The notes under the pieces are model-generated. The model had not been told where the DNA came from, searched no databases, and was given only the letters and a program-made list of their open reading frames with translations. Positions 44,141-51,865 of a stretch of 64,000 bases of DNA are shown here, piece after piece. The first letter of the stretch is position 1. Each line of letters starts with the position of its first letter. The stretch spans positions 5,111,465 through 5,175,464 of the forward strand of contig NZ_CP104694.1 of NCBI RefSeq assembly GCF_025398735.1, in the 5' to 3' direction. The position numbers and the translations under genes are program-made. This DNA is from Tahibacter amnicola. GTDB lineage: Bacteria > Pseudomonadota > Gammaproteobacteria > Xanthomonadales > Rhodanobacteraceae.

Positions 44141-44980
44141 TCAACGGCTTTCCCCCTGCAGCCTGGCGCGAACCGCGTCCTCGAATTCCTTGCCAAGGGT
44201 TCTGGCCGAGTCCGGATCCCCGGACTCCAGCAAGCCCTCACGCAAGGCCGCAACAAGTACGCTGGCCGGTCCGGCGGCCACCTTCGCGGTCTGGTCCTGC
44301 GTCTCCAGCATCAGCAAACGCCAATCGCTGCCGCGATCACGCAGCACCGCATTGAGCAGCTTCAGGACCGCGTCCACGTCAAACCAGTCGCCTAAGTTCT
44401 GCGCCTCGATCGCCCAACGCTTGCCGTCGGCGTAGGCGCGCAACTGATAAGGCTCCTCATCGGCCTCATAGTCCTTAGGCGCGATTTCCTCAAATGCCAC
44501 GCCATCGAGCGCCGAACCCGTGATACCCGCCAACTGGGCCAGCAGTACGTCATGCCGGTTCGGAAAGGTTCCCGTTTCGGCATCGAACCACTCGCCCAGC
44601 CCCGCGTGCTCCAGCAGTGCGCCTGGCGAGGGGGTGTAATCTTCATCGAAGCGTGACCAGTCCACCGCATCCAGGCCAGGAAAGCCCACGCTTTTGAGCT
44701 TGTCGACCGTGCTGGCCACCTCAGGCCGCACCGCCTTCTTGGCCGATGGCGCCGACGCTTCATCCTGCGCCCGCTTGTACCGCCGCAGACGCACGGATTC
44801 GGGCTTTTCCATGATGGTTACGGTGACGCCGTCCTCGCTGCTCATTGCTTTAGCTGTCCTGTCGATTGCGCGGTCCTTGACCGCAGAGCTGGTGGATTCC
44901 GTCGCCGGCGGCGCCGGCGACCTGTCTTGCGTACAGCCGGCCAGGAGGATGGCGACGGCCAGAACCAGGGGAGTCCGCAT
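44141..44980 (-). CDS. Predicted lipoprotein
   Basis: This 279-residue protein has an SPase II signal: VLAVAILLAGCTQD, with lipobox LLAG and the +1 Cys at residue 16. A low-complexity linker is followed by a helical soluble domain (STVDKLKSVGFPGLDAVDW..., LLEHAGLGEWFDAETGTFPNRHDVLLAQLAG, KRWAIEAQNLGDWFDVDAVLKLLNAVL). No known domain recognised. Asp at +2 may favour inner-membrane retention, but the residue is Thr here, so outer-membrane sorting is expected. It stands alone, with repeats downstream. Confidence 0.8.
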   Translation of the reverse strand: MRTPLVLAVAILLAGCTQDRSPAPPATESTSSAVKDRAIDRTAKAMSSEDGVTVTIMEKPESVRLRRYKRAQDEASAPSAKKAVRPEVASTVDKLKSVGFPGLDAVDWSRFDEDYTPSPGALLEHAGLGEWFDAETGTFPNRHDVLLAQLAGITGSALDGVAFEEIAPKDYEADEEPYQLRAYADGKRWAIEAQNLGDWFDVDAVLKLLNAVLRDRGSDWRLLMLETQDQTAKVAAGPASVLVAALREGLLESGDPDSARTLGKEFEDAVRARLQGESR

Positions 44981-45111
44981 CGGGGGAAATTGAGTGGAGA
45001 TGCAGGCGATGTTATGCGGCGCCCCGCCGCCGCACCAGGACGATCCGTCAAGTGGGCGTCAAGCGGGTTCGGGCGCGCGCAGCGCCGCCATCCTCGCGAG
45101 ACAATTGCCGG

Positions 45112-45222
45112 ATGCCCGCCACACCGCCCGCCCCCCGTCGACTCGCCGTCATCGGCGGCGGTTCTGCGGGCCTCCAGGCCGTCGAAGTCACGAGCCAGGC
45201 CGGTTCGATTCCGATGCCGTGC
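45112..45222 (+). pseudogene. N-terminal remnant of a FAD-dependent flavoprotein
   Basis: From ATG 45112 the frame reads MPATPPAPRRLAVIGGGSAG, continuing LQAVEVTSQAG. This is a clear dinucleotide-binding start of the BaiN/HI0933-like flavoprotein kind (consensus VIGGGPAGLMAAEVLsqaG). After about 32 residues similarity stops and the frame runs into repeats, arginine-rich nonsense and then the ompW terminator. The rest of the ~400-residue gene is absent, so it is a decayed or deleted copy. Confidence 0.6.
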
Positions 45223-45317
45223 ACGAATGGGCGCGAACTTTCAGCGAGGGACTCGGGACATCCACGAATCCGGGGATTCGGGACATCCACGAATCGGAAT
45301 CGTCCGACCAATCGCCA

Positions 45318-45356
45318 CCCAGGGGCGGAACGCGCCTTCGCGGTTCCGCCCCTGGG
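45318..45356 (-). terminator. 14-bp hairpin terminator after ompW
   Basis: CCCAGGGGCGGAAC (45318-45331) and GTTCCGCCCCTGGG (45343-45356) are perfectly complementary around an 11-nt loop, starting 3 nt after the OmpW stop codon. A U tract is missing, but stem length and place make termination the likely role. Confidence 0.72.
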
Positions 45357-45358
45357 CC

Positions 45359-45973
45359 TCAGAACGCGCGTCCCACTGCGACACCAAACACCAAGGGATC
45401 GATGCTTACCGTACCAACGTCGGCCCCGTTTACCCGGGCGTCACTGTCGATGTCGATCCAGCGCGCATCAACGCTGATGCGCCAGGCGTCATCCAGTTTG
45501 AAGTCAATGCCCACATGCGCTGCCGCGCCAATGGAGTTATCGAGTGACAGCCGCGCGCCACTGAGTGCACCCGTCGTGCGCTCGCCGAAGATGTAGGTGT
45601 AGTTAAGGCCAACGCCCACAAAGGGTGAAACCCGGCCTTCCGCGTTGAAGTGGTATTGGATACCGACCACGGGCGGCAGATGCTTGACCGTCGCTGCCTT
45701 GACGCCATTGAGCTTCACCTCGTGCTTGAAAGGCAGAGCCGCCAGGACTTCGACGCTCCAGTTCGGTGTCCAGAAATATTCCCCCGTTACGGTCGGCCGG
45801 ACGTTCGCACCGATATCGACGCCAAGCGTTCCACCGGCAAGCCGGCCGTTGCCGGACGTCGGATCGACGCTGTGCGCGCCGATCTTGAACAGCCAGTTCT
45901 CGGCGCGCGCATCCAGTGTCGCACCGCCAGCCAAGACACCAAGCAAGAGAGGAATGATGGATTGGATCTTCAC
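45359..45973 (-). CDS. ompW: OmpW-family outer membrane protein
   Basis: This 204-residue eight-stranded outer-membrane barrel starts at GTG 45973 (AGGA about 10 nt upstream), with signal peptide MKIQSIIPLLLGVLAGGATLDARA. Family features are NWLFKIGAHSVDP at the mature N-terminus, NVRPTVTGEYFWTPNWSVEVLAALPFKHEV, LPPVVGIQYHF and GRVSPFVGVGLNYTYIF, then DDAWRISVDARWIDID and the terminal Phe (VFGVAVGRAF). OmpW proteins form narrow hydrophobic channels and respond to oxygen and stress. A perfect FNR-type box lies 60-73 nt upstream, and a strong hairpin follows. Confidence 0.93.
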   Translation of the reverse strand: MKIQSIIPLLLGVLAGGATLDARAENWLFKIGAHSVDPTSGNGRLAGGTLGVDIGANVRPTVTGEYFWTPNWSVEVLAALPFKHEVKLNGVKAATVKHLPPVVGIQYHFNAEGRVSPFVGVGLNYTYIFGERTTGALSGARLSLDNSIGAAAHVGIDFKLDDAWRISVDARWIDIDSDARVNGADVGTVSIDPLVFGVAVGRAF

Positions 45974-46032
45974 AGTAGGGTCTTCCTGTTGAATGGACTG
46001 CCCTATCGTGTGGCCTGTAAGCCGGCCCCGAT

Positions 46033-46046
46033 TTGATTTTAATCAA
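46033..46046 (-). promoter_or_regulatory. FNR/Anr-type box upstream of ompW
   Basis: TTGATTTTAATCAA is a perfect match to the FNR consensus (TTGAT, 4 nt, ATCAA). It is centred about 66 nt before the GTG start of ompW. A GATAGG -10-like hexamer at 46002-46007 would place the box near -41.5, the classical FNR activation position. Control by an FNR/Anr/Crp-like oxygen regulator is inferred. Confidence 0.72.
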
Positions 46047-46494
46047 CAAGCCAGTGGACGCGGGGATTCCGCACACCTGTCAATCGGCTGTTTCCTGGAA
46101 TGCAACCGATAGGACGGCGAAAAGTGGGTGTCCAGAACCTTTCAGGTGTCCAGAACCTTGCGCGGGAAACGGAAAATCCGCGCGCATCCCGGGCCAGGAA
46201 GGAAGCCAGGGATGCACGCGGAAAGAAGCTGCGCAGGTCAGGTGAAAATCCATTGCCGTGGCCACGGCGCTGGGCCGGTCAAACCGGTCGTCGCGACGCC
46301 CCGATGAAGATCACCACACTCGTCAGCGTGGCGAAGCTCCATTGCCCTATCGCGAGAGGGCAGCCCCCCGAGGCGTACACGATCGGCCATTTCCATGGCA
46401 GGCAAACGTCACCGGAAACACCGTCATTGGCCGCTCCGGAACGGCCAACGGCGTTTCCTGTGCTGTTTGCGCACCACGGTGGACTGCAAGCAGA
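46047..46494. other. Gene-free stretch with short direct repeat
   Basis: No gene is supported; frames are Arg/Pro-rich. GGTGTCCAGAACCTT occurs twice in a row (46128 and 46145), similar in style to the repeat pair at 45253. Otherwise nothing is recognised. Confidence 0.35.
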
Positions 46495-46842
46495 CTACGC
46501 TTCGATGCTGCCGGCGTTGCGACGTCCCGCGGCATAGTCGGCATGACTCTCCAACACTGATACCGCATCGGCGAAATCCGCGAAGTGCGCCACCAGCTTG
46601 CCGAAGTCATGGACGACGTCCGACTCGGTCGACTCATCACGGTTCGCGAGAAGGCGAAGCACGTGGGCGAGCGTCCGTAAGCTGGCCAGGGCGCCATCGC
46701 GGCAGTAGCGTGACGCGGCGATCAGTCGCGGAAGGTCGGGCTTCTCGCCATAGGGCGATGCCAGGAGATCGTGGATGCTGTAAGCGGGAGGCGATTCATC
46801 AGACGACGCATCGTCGTCACGCAAAACGGACTTCTTCGTCAT
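46495..46842 (-). CDS. Hypothetical protein, 115 aa
   Basis: The protein starts at ATG 46842, with an ideal GGAGG 5 nt upstream (the frame is open to 46917). Sequence: an acidic, disordered N-terminus (KKSVLRDDDASSDESPP), then helices YSIHDLLASPYGEKPDLPRLIAASRYCRDGALASLRTLAHVLRLLANRD and VVHDFGKLVAHFADFADAVSVLESHADYAAG. The all-helical tail looks like a small helical-bundle protein; no family recognised. DUF6124-type proteins of pseudomonads have similar layout, which is only a loose comparison. Confidence 0.72.
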   Translation of the reverse strand: MTKKSVLRDDDASSDESPPAYSIHDLLASPYGEKPDLPRLIAASRYCRDGALASLRTLAHVLRLLANRDESTESDVVHDFGKLVAHFADFADAVSVLESHADYAAGRRNAGSIEA

Positions 46843-47515
46843 TGCGGCCTCCGAAAAGCGAGGCTCGGAAGCGACCACCTGCATCTGCGCGAAGCAAGAC
46901 GCAGGTGGCGGGTACAACTCGACGGCAAACGTTCGCGAAGCGCGAACGGGCGTTCCATGCGGAGAGACATTGCGTGTCCTCGACGAGTGTGGAGTAACCC
47001 GTCACCGGACCCGAAACGGTGACGGACGACGCATGGTTGGCATACCGGTCTACAGGCCGGCCAGCCTTACGGCTGCCATGCGCCGCCCGCCATTGAAACC
47101 GGAATGGTATCAACAGGGCGCCCAGCCGACGACTGGGCGCAAAAAAGCGCCAACATCGTCGGATGGGCGCTTGGGGGTGGCGCCTGTAGAGCCAGGATGC
47201 CAATCCTGGGCTGCCGATTTGGCGGCAGCGGGGCAATTCTTGCGAATGCAGTGCAGCGACGTCAATCCATGTGGACGCAGAAAATCCGGTCGGTGAAGTA
47301 CGGACTACGTGGTGAGCGGTCTTCTCGCATCGCCTGGGCGCCACGCGTTTCAACGCTGATCGCACACGCCACCGCATCGTCACCAACGACGAATCCGCCG
47401 TCTAGAACAATTTGTCCCCAATCTCACTTTTTCCCGCGAAGACACCCGACGCCGACATCGCCACACTCCCGCCCCCGAGGGAACTCGGGATCTATTTCCA
47501 CATGGAGTTGTTGCA
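46843..47515. other. Gene-free stretch with structured repeats
   Basis: No gene is supported in 670 bp. GCGCCCAG (47118-47125) and CTGGGCGC (47133-47140) form a perfect stem next to an A6 tract. About 50 nt later AGCCAGGAT/ATCCTGGGCT forms a second stem (about 47190-47212), resembling dispersed repeats common in intergenic DNA of this order. A-rather than T-tract orientation argues against a terminator for the plus strand. Confidence 0.4.
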
Positions 47516-47986
47516 GTGAGCCAGAACCTGCTGTCGTTGAATTTCACCCCCGAACAGCTTTCCGCCATCGACACCGCCCTCAGCACGCTGGAAACAGCGC
47601 TCGCCGACCTGGTTTCGCTGGACGGCGACGAACGCAAGACCCTCGCGCGCATGGGCGCCAAGTCCGAATCGTTCTGCCGCCAGACGTTGATGGTGTTCGA
47701 ACAGAACCCGCAGATCGCCCCACCCAGCCTCAACGTGCCCGAAGCCCGCGCCGACCTCCTCGCCTTCGACGCCCTGCGCCCCCGCGTCGCCCGCCTGCAA
47801 CGCCTCACCGAACGCGGCGAAGACTCCCTCGCCGCCCTCGGCAGCGACGTCATGAGCTGGGCCCTCGAGGGCTACGCCCAGCTGAAGGTATCCGGCAAGA
47901 ACAAAGGTCTGGAAGGCCTGCGATCAGAGCTCTCGGCGCGCTTCCGCAAGTCGGCCCGCGCGGTCACCGAGGCGGATCCCGCCTGA
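47516..47986 (+). CDS. Hypothetical helical protein, 156 aa
   Basis: This soluble, mostly helical protein starts at GTG 47516, with GGAG 8 nt upstream. It reads MSQNLLSLNFTPEQLSAIDT, then ALSTLETALADLVSLDGDERKTLARMGAKSESFCRQTLMVFEQNPQI, PSLNVPEARADLLAFDALRPRVARLQRLTERGEDSLAALGSDVMSWALEGYAQLKVSGK. Even spacing of leucines suggests a four-helix bundle. The sequence is well formed and typical of a conserved but uncharacterised family found in several phyla; function unknown. Confidence 0.78.
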   Translation: MSQNLLSLNFTPEQLSAIDTALSTLETALADLVSLDGDERKTLARMGAKSESFCRQTLMVFEQNPQIAPPSLNVPEARADLLAFDALRPRVARLQRLTERGEDSLAALGSDVMSWALEGYAQLKVSGKNKGLEGLRSELSARFRKSARAVTEADPA

Positions 47987-48908
47987 TCTGAAGCCGTGAA
48001 CGCCGCTCGAAGCGGCAATCGATTCGGAAAATCCGGCGCCGATGCCGCTCAAGGGGACTCCGTAGCCCCATAGGGCGGCGCCGGTGCCGGTCCGACGGGC
48101 AGCCGTGCCGGTCAAAGCGGCAGCACATGCCGGCAAATGTGGCGGCGTTGCCGCTTGAACCGGGGACGATGCCGCGAAAAGCGACGGTGGCCGCGCTTCT
48201 AGCGCCACAGTGTGGCGCGGAAAGCGGGAGTGGCGGCGGTTGATGTGGGGTGGGTGCGGCTGCACGCGGCACTTGCGGGCGCTGCTCAGGTCCCCGCCTG
48301 TGAAAGCGGCTCCCACTAGGAAATTTCCGAAGAGTGGTTGGCCCGGAATACTCAGTTGGCCCGGAATACTCATCTCACAAGTCTACGAGACGATGATGGA
48401 ATCCGGAACGTATCGGGAATTCGATGGGCACCTGGTCCTGTCGGTTGCGGGGCGGCAAGGGCGAACCGATGGAGCGCTCTGGGTGTGTAGTCAACTGCAT
48501 CTTGCATACCCGCTTCAGGTAAGTGCTTGATTCCGGTGGTGGAAAAACCTCCGGAAATGCGGCGGTGTGGTTTTTTCCAGCGAGTTATCACAGACTGAAA
48601 GCCCAGCAACGGCGCGGGAAACTGGGAACTTCGGCCCCGGAAATTGCCACATTTTGTATACCGGAATGGGTATTTTCCGGAGCGAAAAAGTGTACGATTC
48701 AGCGATCCCAGGATAGCCAGTTGGGGCCCGGGTTCAGGGGATTTGGACGACCGGAGAAAACCTCCGGAATCCCCGGAAAAAACCCTCGCGCGCGAAGAGA
48801 AGGGGTAAACCCTCCTCTCTTGGAGAGAGAGGGGTTTTCCCTTCGTTCTCTGGCGGGCACCCATTGAGAGAGCGACCGATTGCAGCGGTCAACTCAGGAC
48901 CTAGCGAA
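47987..48908. other. Gene-free stretch before the four-gene cassette
   Basis: The left part (48000-48300) is low-complexity GCGGC/CCGCT repeats. A diverged REP-like copy lies at 48308-48372. From 48530 base composition falls, and hairpins appear: TTCCGG/CCGGAA (48531-48556), CCGGAG/CTCCGG (48751-48767) and the terminator-like structure at 48807-48836. Short frames here were not accepted as genes. Confidence 0.5.
48807..48841 (+). terminator. Terminator-like hairpin upstream of the cassette
   Basis: AAACCCTCCTCTCT (48807-48820) and AGAGAGAGGGGTTT (48824-48837) pair with two mismatches around a 3-nt loop and are followed by TCCC. It lies 68 nt before the first cassette ATG, so it could be a leader attenuator, or the end marker of a preceding element. 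Confidence 0.45.
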
Positions 48909-49994
48909 ATGAGTATCCAAGATCTTCCCGAGGAACTCCGCACGAAAGACATCTTCCACCACATAGACATGGGGTTCGTGAATAGGCGGCTGTGTATGAC
49001 CGCGCTCGGAAGGGAGGGCAGAGAGTATTACGCGGAGCATGCGTCGCCGGGTGATGATCACTTTTCAAGACTGCACAATGATCATTTGCTTGTGACGATG
49101 CTGGAAGATCATTGCGAGTACTACAGCGCACCTACTCTACTGGAGGCGCTGGAGAGTGGCGGGGCACGGACGGTATTTCGAAGCACGGAGAAACTCACTG
49201 CGTGCCCGGAAATCTACGATGCAATGCACGTCGAACACGCTGTCGAGTTGCCGCTCGATTACGGTATGCCTGTCGTAATTTCGTACCATACGAACCACGT
49301 GGTAAGCGACACCGGGAGAATGACGCTGGCAGAGGGGAGTCGGAAGAATTACGTGCAATCGATCATTGGATTGCTACATAAGGAACCGGACCGCTATCGC
49401 ATCGAGCCAATGGTGATTGGCGCTCCATGGTTAGATCACCCGCGCAATGGGGAAGACAATGGCGCGCTGATGTTTTTCGGGCGCGATCATGGGGAAGTTC
49501 TTCCGGAAGACATTGAGCAGTTCTCTGCACTGAAAGACGTAGCTGTCGCTGGCGTCGATGAGTGGCAGGAAGTGATGTCAAGAATGCCGGAGAAGGCTGT
49601 TAAAGAAGCAATCGCTTCTTTGCTACTTGAACCATCAAAAAAGGACTGGGGTGGTGAGTCAGACGATCACTTCTCTGGAAATGTCGTTGTCGGCAAACGT
49701 CGGCGAACGGCCGCTTTTCTGCTGAAAGGGCCGACCAATTTTCGTGAGATGACGCTGGAGATGATGGGCAAACGGGCCGATCAGCTTGTTCGGTTGACCA
49801 AGACTGATGCGGAAATCTATGTCGTCCAGCACTCGCATCTGATCGGTGATGCGGTTCGAACGACTCTTCGCGCGCTGTCCATCCAGCCCGGTGGAACTAA
49901 GAAAAAGTACTGCCTAATTGATGGGCTCGCCACATATCGCCTTCTGAAGGCGTATGGAAAACTCGACGTTTTCGCAGATGTCGCCGGAATCTGA
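48909..49994 (+). CDS. Unknown protein, first gene of low-GC cassette
   Basis: The protein has 361 residues from ATG 48909 (MSIQDLPEELRTKDIFHHID); a TTG at 48864 would extend it. Base use is more AT-rich than flanks. The N-terminal part is unrecognised. The C-terminal ~130 residues show a tight domain: GGESDDHFSGNVVVGKRRRTAAFLLKG, then MGKRADQLVRLTKTDAEIYVVQHSHLIGDAVRTTL and KYCLIDGLATYRLLKAYGK. The E...LLKG spacing loosely recalls PD-(D/E)xK nucleases, but this is speculative. Its end overlaps the start region of the next gene. Likely horizontally acquired; role unknown. Confidence 0.75.
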   Translation: MSIQDLPEELRTKDIFHHIDMGFVNRRLCMTALGREGREYYAEHASPGDDHFSRLHNDHLLVTMLEDHCEYYSAPTLLEALESGGARTVFRSTEKLTACPEIYDAMHVEHAVELPLDYGMPVVISYHTNHVVSDTGRMTLAEGSRKNYVQSIIGLLHKEPDRYRIEPMVIGAPWLDHPRNGEDNGALMFFGRDHGEVLPEDIEQFSALKDVAVAGVDEWQEVMSRMPEKAVKEAIASLLLEPSKKDWGGESDDHFSGNVVVGKRRRTAAFLLKGPTNFREMTLEMMGKRADQLVRLTKTDAEIYVVQHSHLIGDAVRTTLRALSIQPGGTKKKYCLIDGLATYRLLKAYGKLDVFADVAGI

Positions 49995-50619
49995 ATTACT
50001 GAATTACGACTTTGGACGTCAAATGCCAAGCTCGCTGGACGAAATGATTGCATCCCTCGACAAGGGCTGGGCTACGTTGATCGCGGCTAGCCTCGCCGCT
50101 CTCGTGTCGATAGTGACCCTCATAGTTACGGCAGTTGTTGCACGATCCCAAGCGCGGCTCAACGCGCGCCTGACGGACGCGACAAACGTTAGCAAGGAGG
50201 CTCGCGAGTACAAGCTGAAGCAGCTGACCAGTTTCTACGATCCGGTTTACACGCTTCTTGCTGCGAACAAGCAGATTTTTGAGAGACTTGGACCGAAATC
50301 GTCAGCCCGCCTCGATCAGCAGTTCAACGACGAGGAAACCGCCGAGGTCTGGCAAAAGCTCTCAGTTGAAGTTGTCGTTCCGAACAACAGTAGGATTTGT
50401 GAAATAATTCACACAAGCCTTCACTACTTGGCTGATGCGGGAGATGAAGACCTCTATCTAGGGTTCCTGACGCACGCTCATGCATACAAAGTGTTCAAGC
50501 AAGGAGCCTATGAGGCTTATCGCTTGTTTCAATTCCCCGCCGGATTCTTCGAAGCAGTCGAGCGAGGTCGGGCCAATCTGCGCGACAGCTTGGCAGCAAG
50601 CTACCGGCAGTCGCTGTAG
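49954..50619 (+). CDS. Membrane-anchored helical protein
   Basis: The protein has 221 residues if ATG 49954 is used (41-bp overlap with the previous gene), or 198 from ATG 50023; neither ribosome site is clear. A single membrane helix (WATLIAASLAALVSIVTLIVTAVVAR) is followed by a coiled region (LNARLTDATNVSKEAREYKLKQLTSFYDPVYTLLAANKQIF) and a helical cytoplasmic domain ending HAYKVFKQGAYEAYRLFQFP. Family not recognised. Topology: one inner-membrane anchor with a large soluble part. Part of the four-gene cassette. Confidence 0.72.
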   Translation: MENSTFSQMSPESELLNYDFGRQMPSSLDEMIASLDKGWATLIAASLAALVSIVTLIVTAVVARSQARLNARLTDATNVSKEAREYKLKQLTSFYDPVYTLLAANKQIFERLGPKSSARLDQQFNDEETAEVWQKLSVEVVVPNNSRICEIIHTSLHYLADAGDEDLYLGFLTHAHAYKVFKQGAYEAYRLFQFPAGFFEAVERGRANLRDSLAASYRQSL

Positions 50620-50630
50620 AGGAGGCAGCA

Positions 50631-50945
50631 ATGGCATTGTTCGATTCACTGCTTAACTACAAGACGCGGGGGCGCATCAGGTCCTTCGACATGCATGCCA
50701 AAAAGAAGGCCACGATCTACTTAGTGAACTCAAGGTCCTTCGTTGTATTTATGTCAGACGACTACATCATTGGTGAAGCGGAGATTCATGAGGCGGCTGC
50801 TGATCCAAAGGCCGACGTAGTTGTATACAACACTTGGGATACGATGGGCGAGGGAGCACGCAAGGAAGCAAAACGGCTTGGAATTGACGTCTGTACGTTT
50901 GGTGGATTCGGTCGCCGCCTAGATGAAATCAACGCCGCAACCTGA
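50631..50945 (+). CDS. Hypothetical small protein, 104 aa
   Basis: The protein starts 11 nt after the membrane protein with an excellent ribosome site (GGAGG, 6 nt before the ATG). Residues KKKATIYLVNSRSFVVFMSDDYIIGEAEIHEAA and ADVVVYNTWDTMGEGARKEAKRLGIDVCTFGGFGRRLDEI suggest an alpha/beta domain with a terminal strand-helix of the kind seen near the end of some endonuclease-fold proteins; the resemblance is weak. Its last 23 bp overlap the nucleotidyltransferase gene. Confidence 0.72.
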   Translation: MALFDSLLNYKTRGRIRSFDMHAKKKATIYLVNSRSFVVFMSDDYIIGEAEIHEAAADPKADVVVYNTWDTMGEGARKEAKRLGIDVCTFGGFGRRLDEINAAT

Positions 50946-51234
50946 GGCTGTATTTGGATGGCTTGAGAGGCATCTGAGCGCTGAATTTAGTCTCCGCATC
51001 TACGTGTATGGATCGTTCTTGCGCGAACCTGAAGTTGCGGCTGACGTAGACGTGTTGGTGATATATCCGCGCGGAAGAACATCAGAAGCCGCATCCTGTC
51101 GCAGCGCGCTTGAGCGGGCCTTCAGCTACTCATTCGATCTTCGCCTACATGCAATTTTTCTCTCCGAAGAGGAGTGCGAAGAGGATGCAGGGTTCATTGT
51201 CGCGCTGCTCAAGTACGCAAGGTGTTTGCGCTGA
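50923..51234 (+). CDS. Minimal nucleotidyltransferase (MNT-like)
   Basis: The protein has 103 residues with the nucleotidyltransferase signature YVYGSFLREPEVAADVDVLVIYP (G-S-x-x-R, then D-x-D, about residues 28-49) and a third strand FDLRLHAIFLSEEE. Such stand-alone MNT proteins often pair with HEPN partners as AMP-transferring antitoxins, but no HEPN gene is seen here. It begins inside the previous gene, so expression is coupled. Completes the four-gene cassette. Confidence 0.82.
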   Translation: MKSTPQPEAVFGWLERHLSAEFSLRIYVYGSFLREPEVAADVDVLVIYPRGRTSEAASCRSALERAFSYSFDLRLHAIFLSEEECEEDAGFIVALLKYARCLR

Positions 51235-51433
51235 GTGCGTGAGTCTACGATCGAGTAGCTGCCACTGCCCGAGTCTAACCTTTGCTTGCTAGCATAAGTG
51301 TGCCCCGGTTTCCCGGACGCTTGTAAGCGCTCCACCACCCCCACCTATCTCTGTCACCCAACTCCGTGATCAGATCACTTGGCGTAACGCGCCACGGTAG
51401 TAACTTGACACCCGCATTTTCGGGGCTCTCCGA

Positions 51434-51865
51434 CTAAGGGGCGTCGTCCAACCACCAGACTTCGTCATTCGGATATTTGGAAGTTGTATGCATCCACTCC
51501 CCGTCATTAGGAGTTTGGCATGCGTGACACAACACCGGCGCTGCCCCACCTGAGGCTCGGAATGAGTCAAACGCAGCAGTGTGGCATTGAGGACAGCTCG
51601 GTAGCAACGACAAAAACTTCATCGTCGATTCCCTATACCACTCCTTGTAGTCACCGTCGCGCTCAGCGTCGTACGCCTGCATCAATACCGGCGACCGTCT
51701 AGAATCAAACCAAACCAACGCATCACATTTACCACAGCGCGCGCCCGCAGTATCGGAGTGCAACGCCGGGAAGTACGTAAGATTGTGGGCTCGACAGTTC
51801 CTGCAACGAAATTCGTATCGTTCAACACGCGCTACTGCAAGAGGAACCCTTTTGTAATGGCTCAT
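51434..51865 (-). CDS. Double zinc-ribbon protein, candidate RHS immunity protein
   Basis: This 143-residue protein has four CxxC pairs arranged as two zinc ribbons: FRCRNCRAHN, GARCGKCDAL, PSCPQCHTAAF and LCHACQTP. The ATG at 51865 overlaps the RHS stop codon (ATGA), the position where polymorphic toxin loci keep the immunity gene, and coupling guarantees joint expression. No signal peptide. An immunity function against the RES domain is inferred from place alone; no known immunity family matches. Confidence 0.72.
   Translation of the reverse strand: MSHYKRVPLAVARVERYEFRCRNCRAHNLTYFPALHSDTAGARCGKCDALVWFDSRRSPVLMQAYDAERDGDYKEWYRESTMKFLSLLPSCPQCHTAAFDSFRASGGAAPVLCHACQTPNDGEWMHTTSKYPNDEVWWLDDAP

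Larger units (their letters stand above)
44981..45358. other. Gene-free stretch with flavoprotein remnant and repeats
   Basis: It contains the truncated FAD-binding fragment (45112-45222), a direct repeat TCGGGACATCCACGAATC at 45253-45270 and 45278-45295 (period 25), and the ompW terminator hairpin. No intact gene is supported. Confidence 0.5.

Noticed and set aside
47118-47146. Intrinsic terminator for a plus-strand transcript
   Set aside because: The stem is followed by A's, not T's, on the plus strand, and no gene ends just upstream.
48210-48530. 106-codon plus frame before the cassette
   Set aside because: It runs through the REP-like repeat copy and low-complexity DNA, with no start signal.
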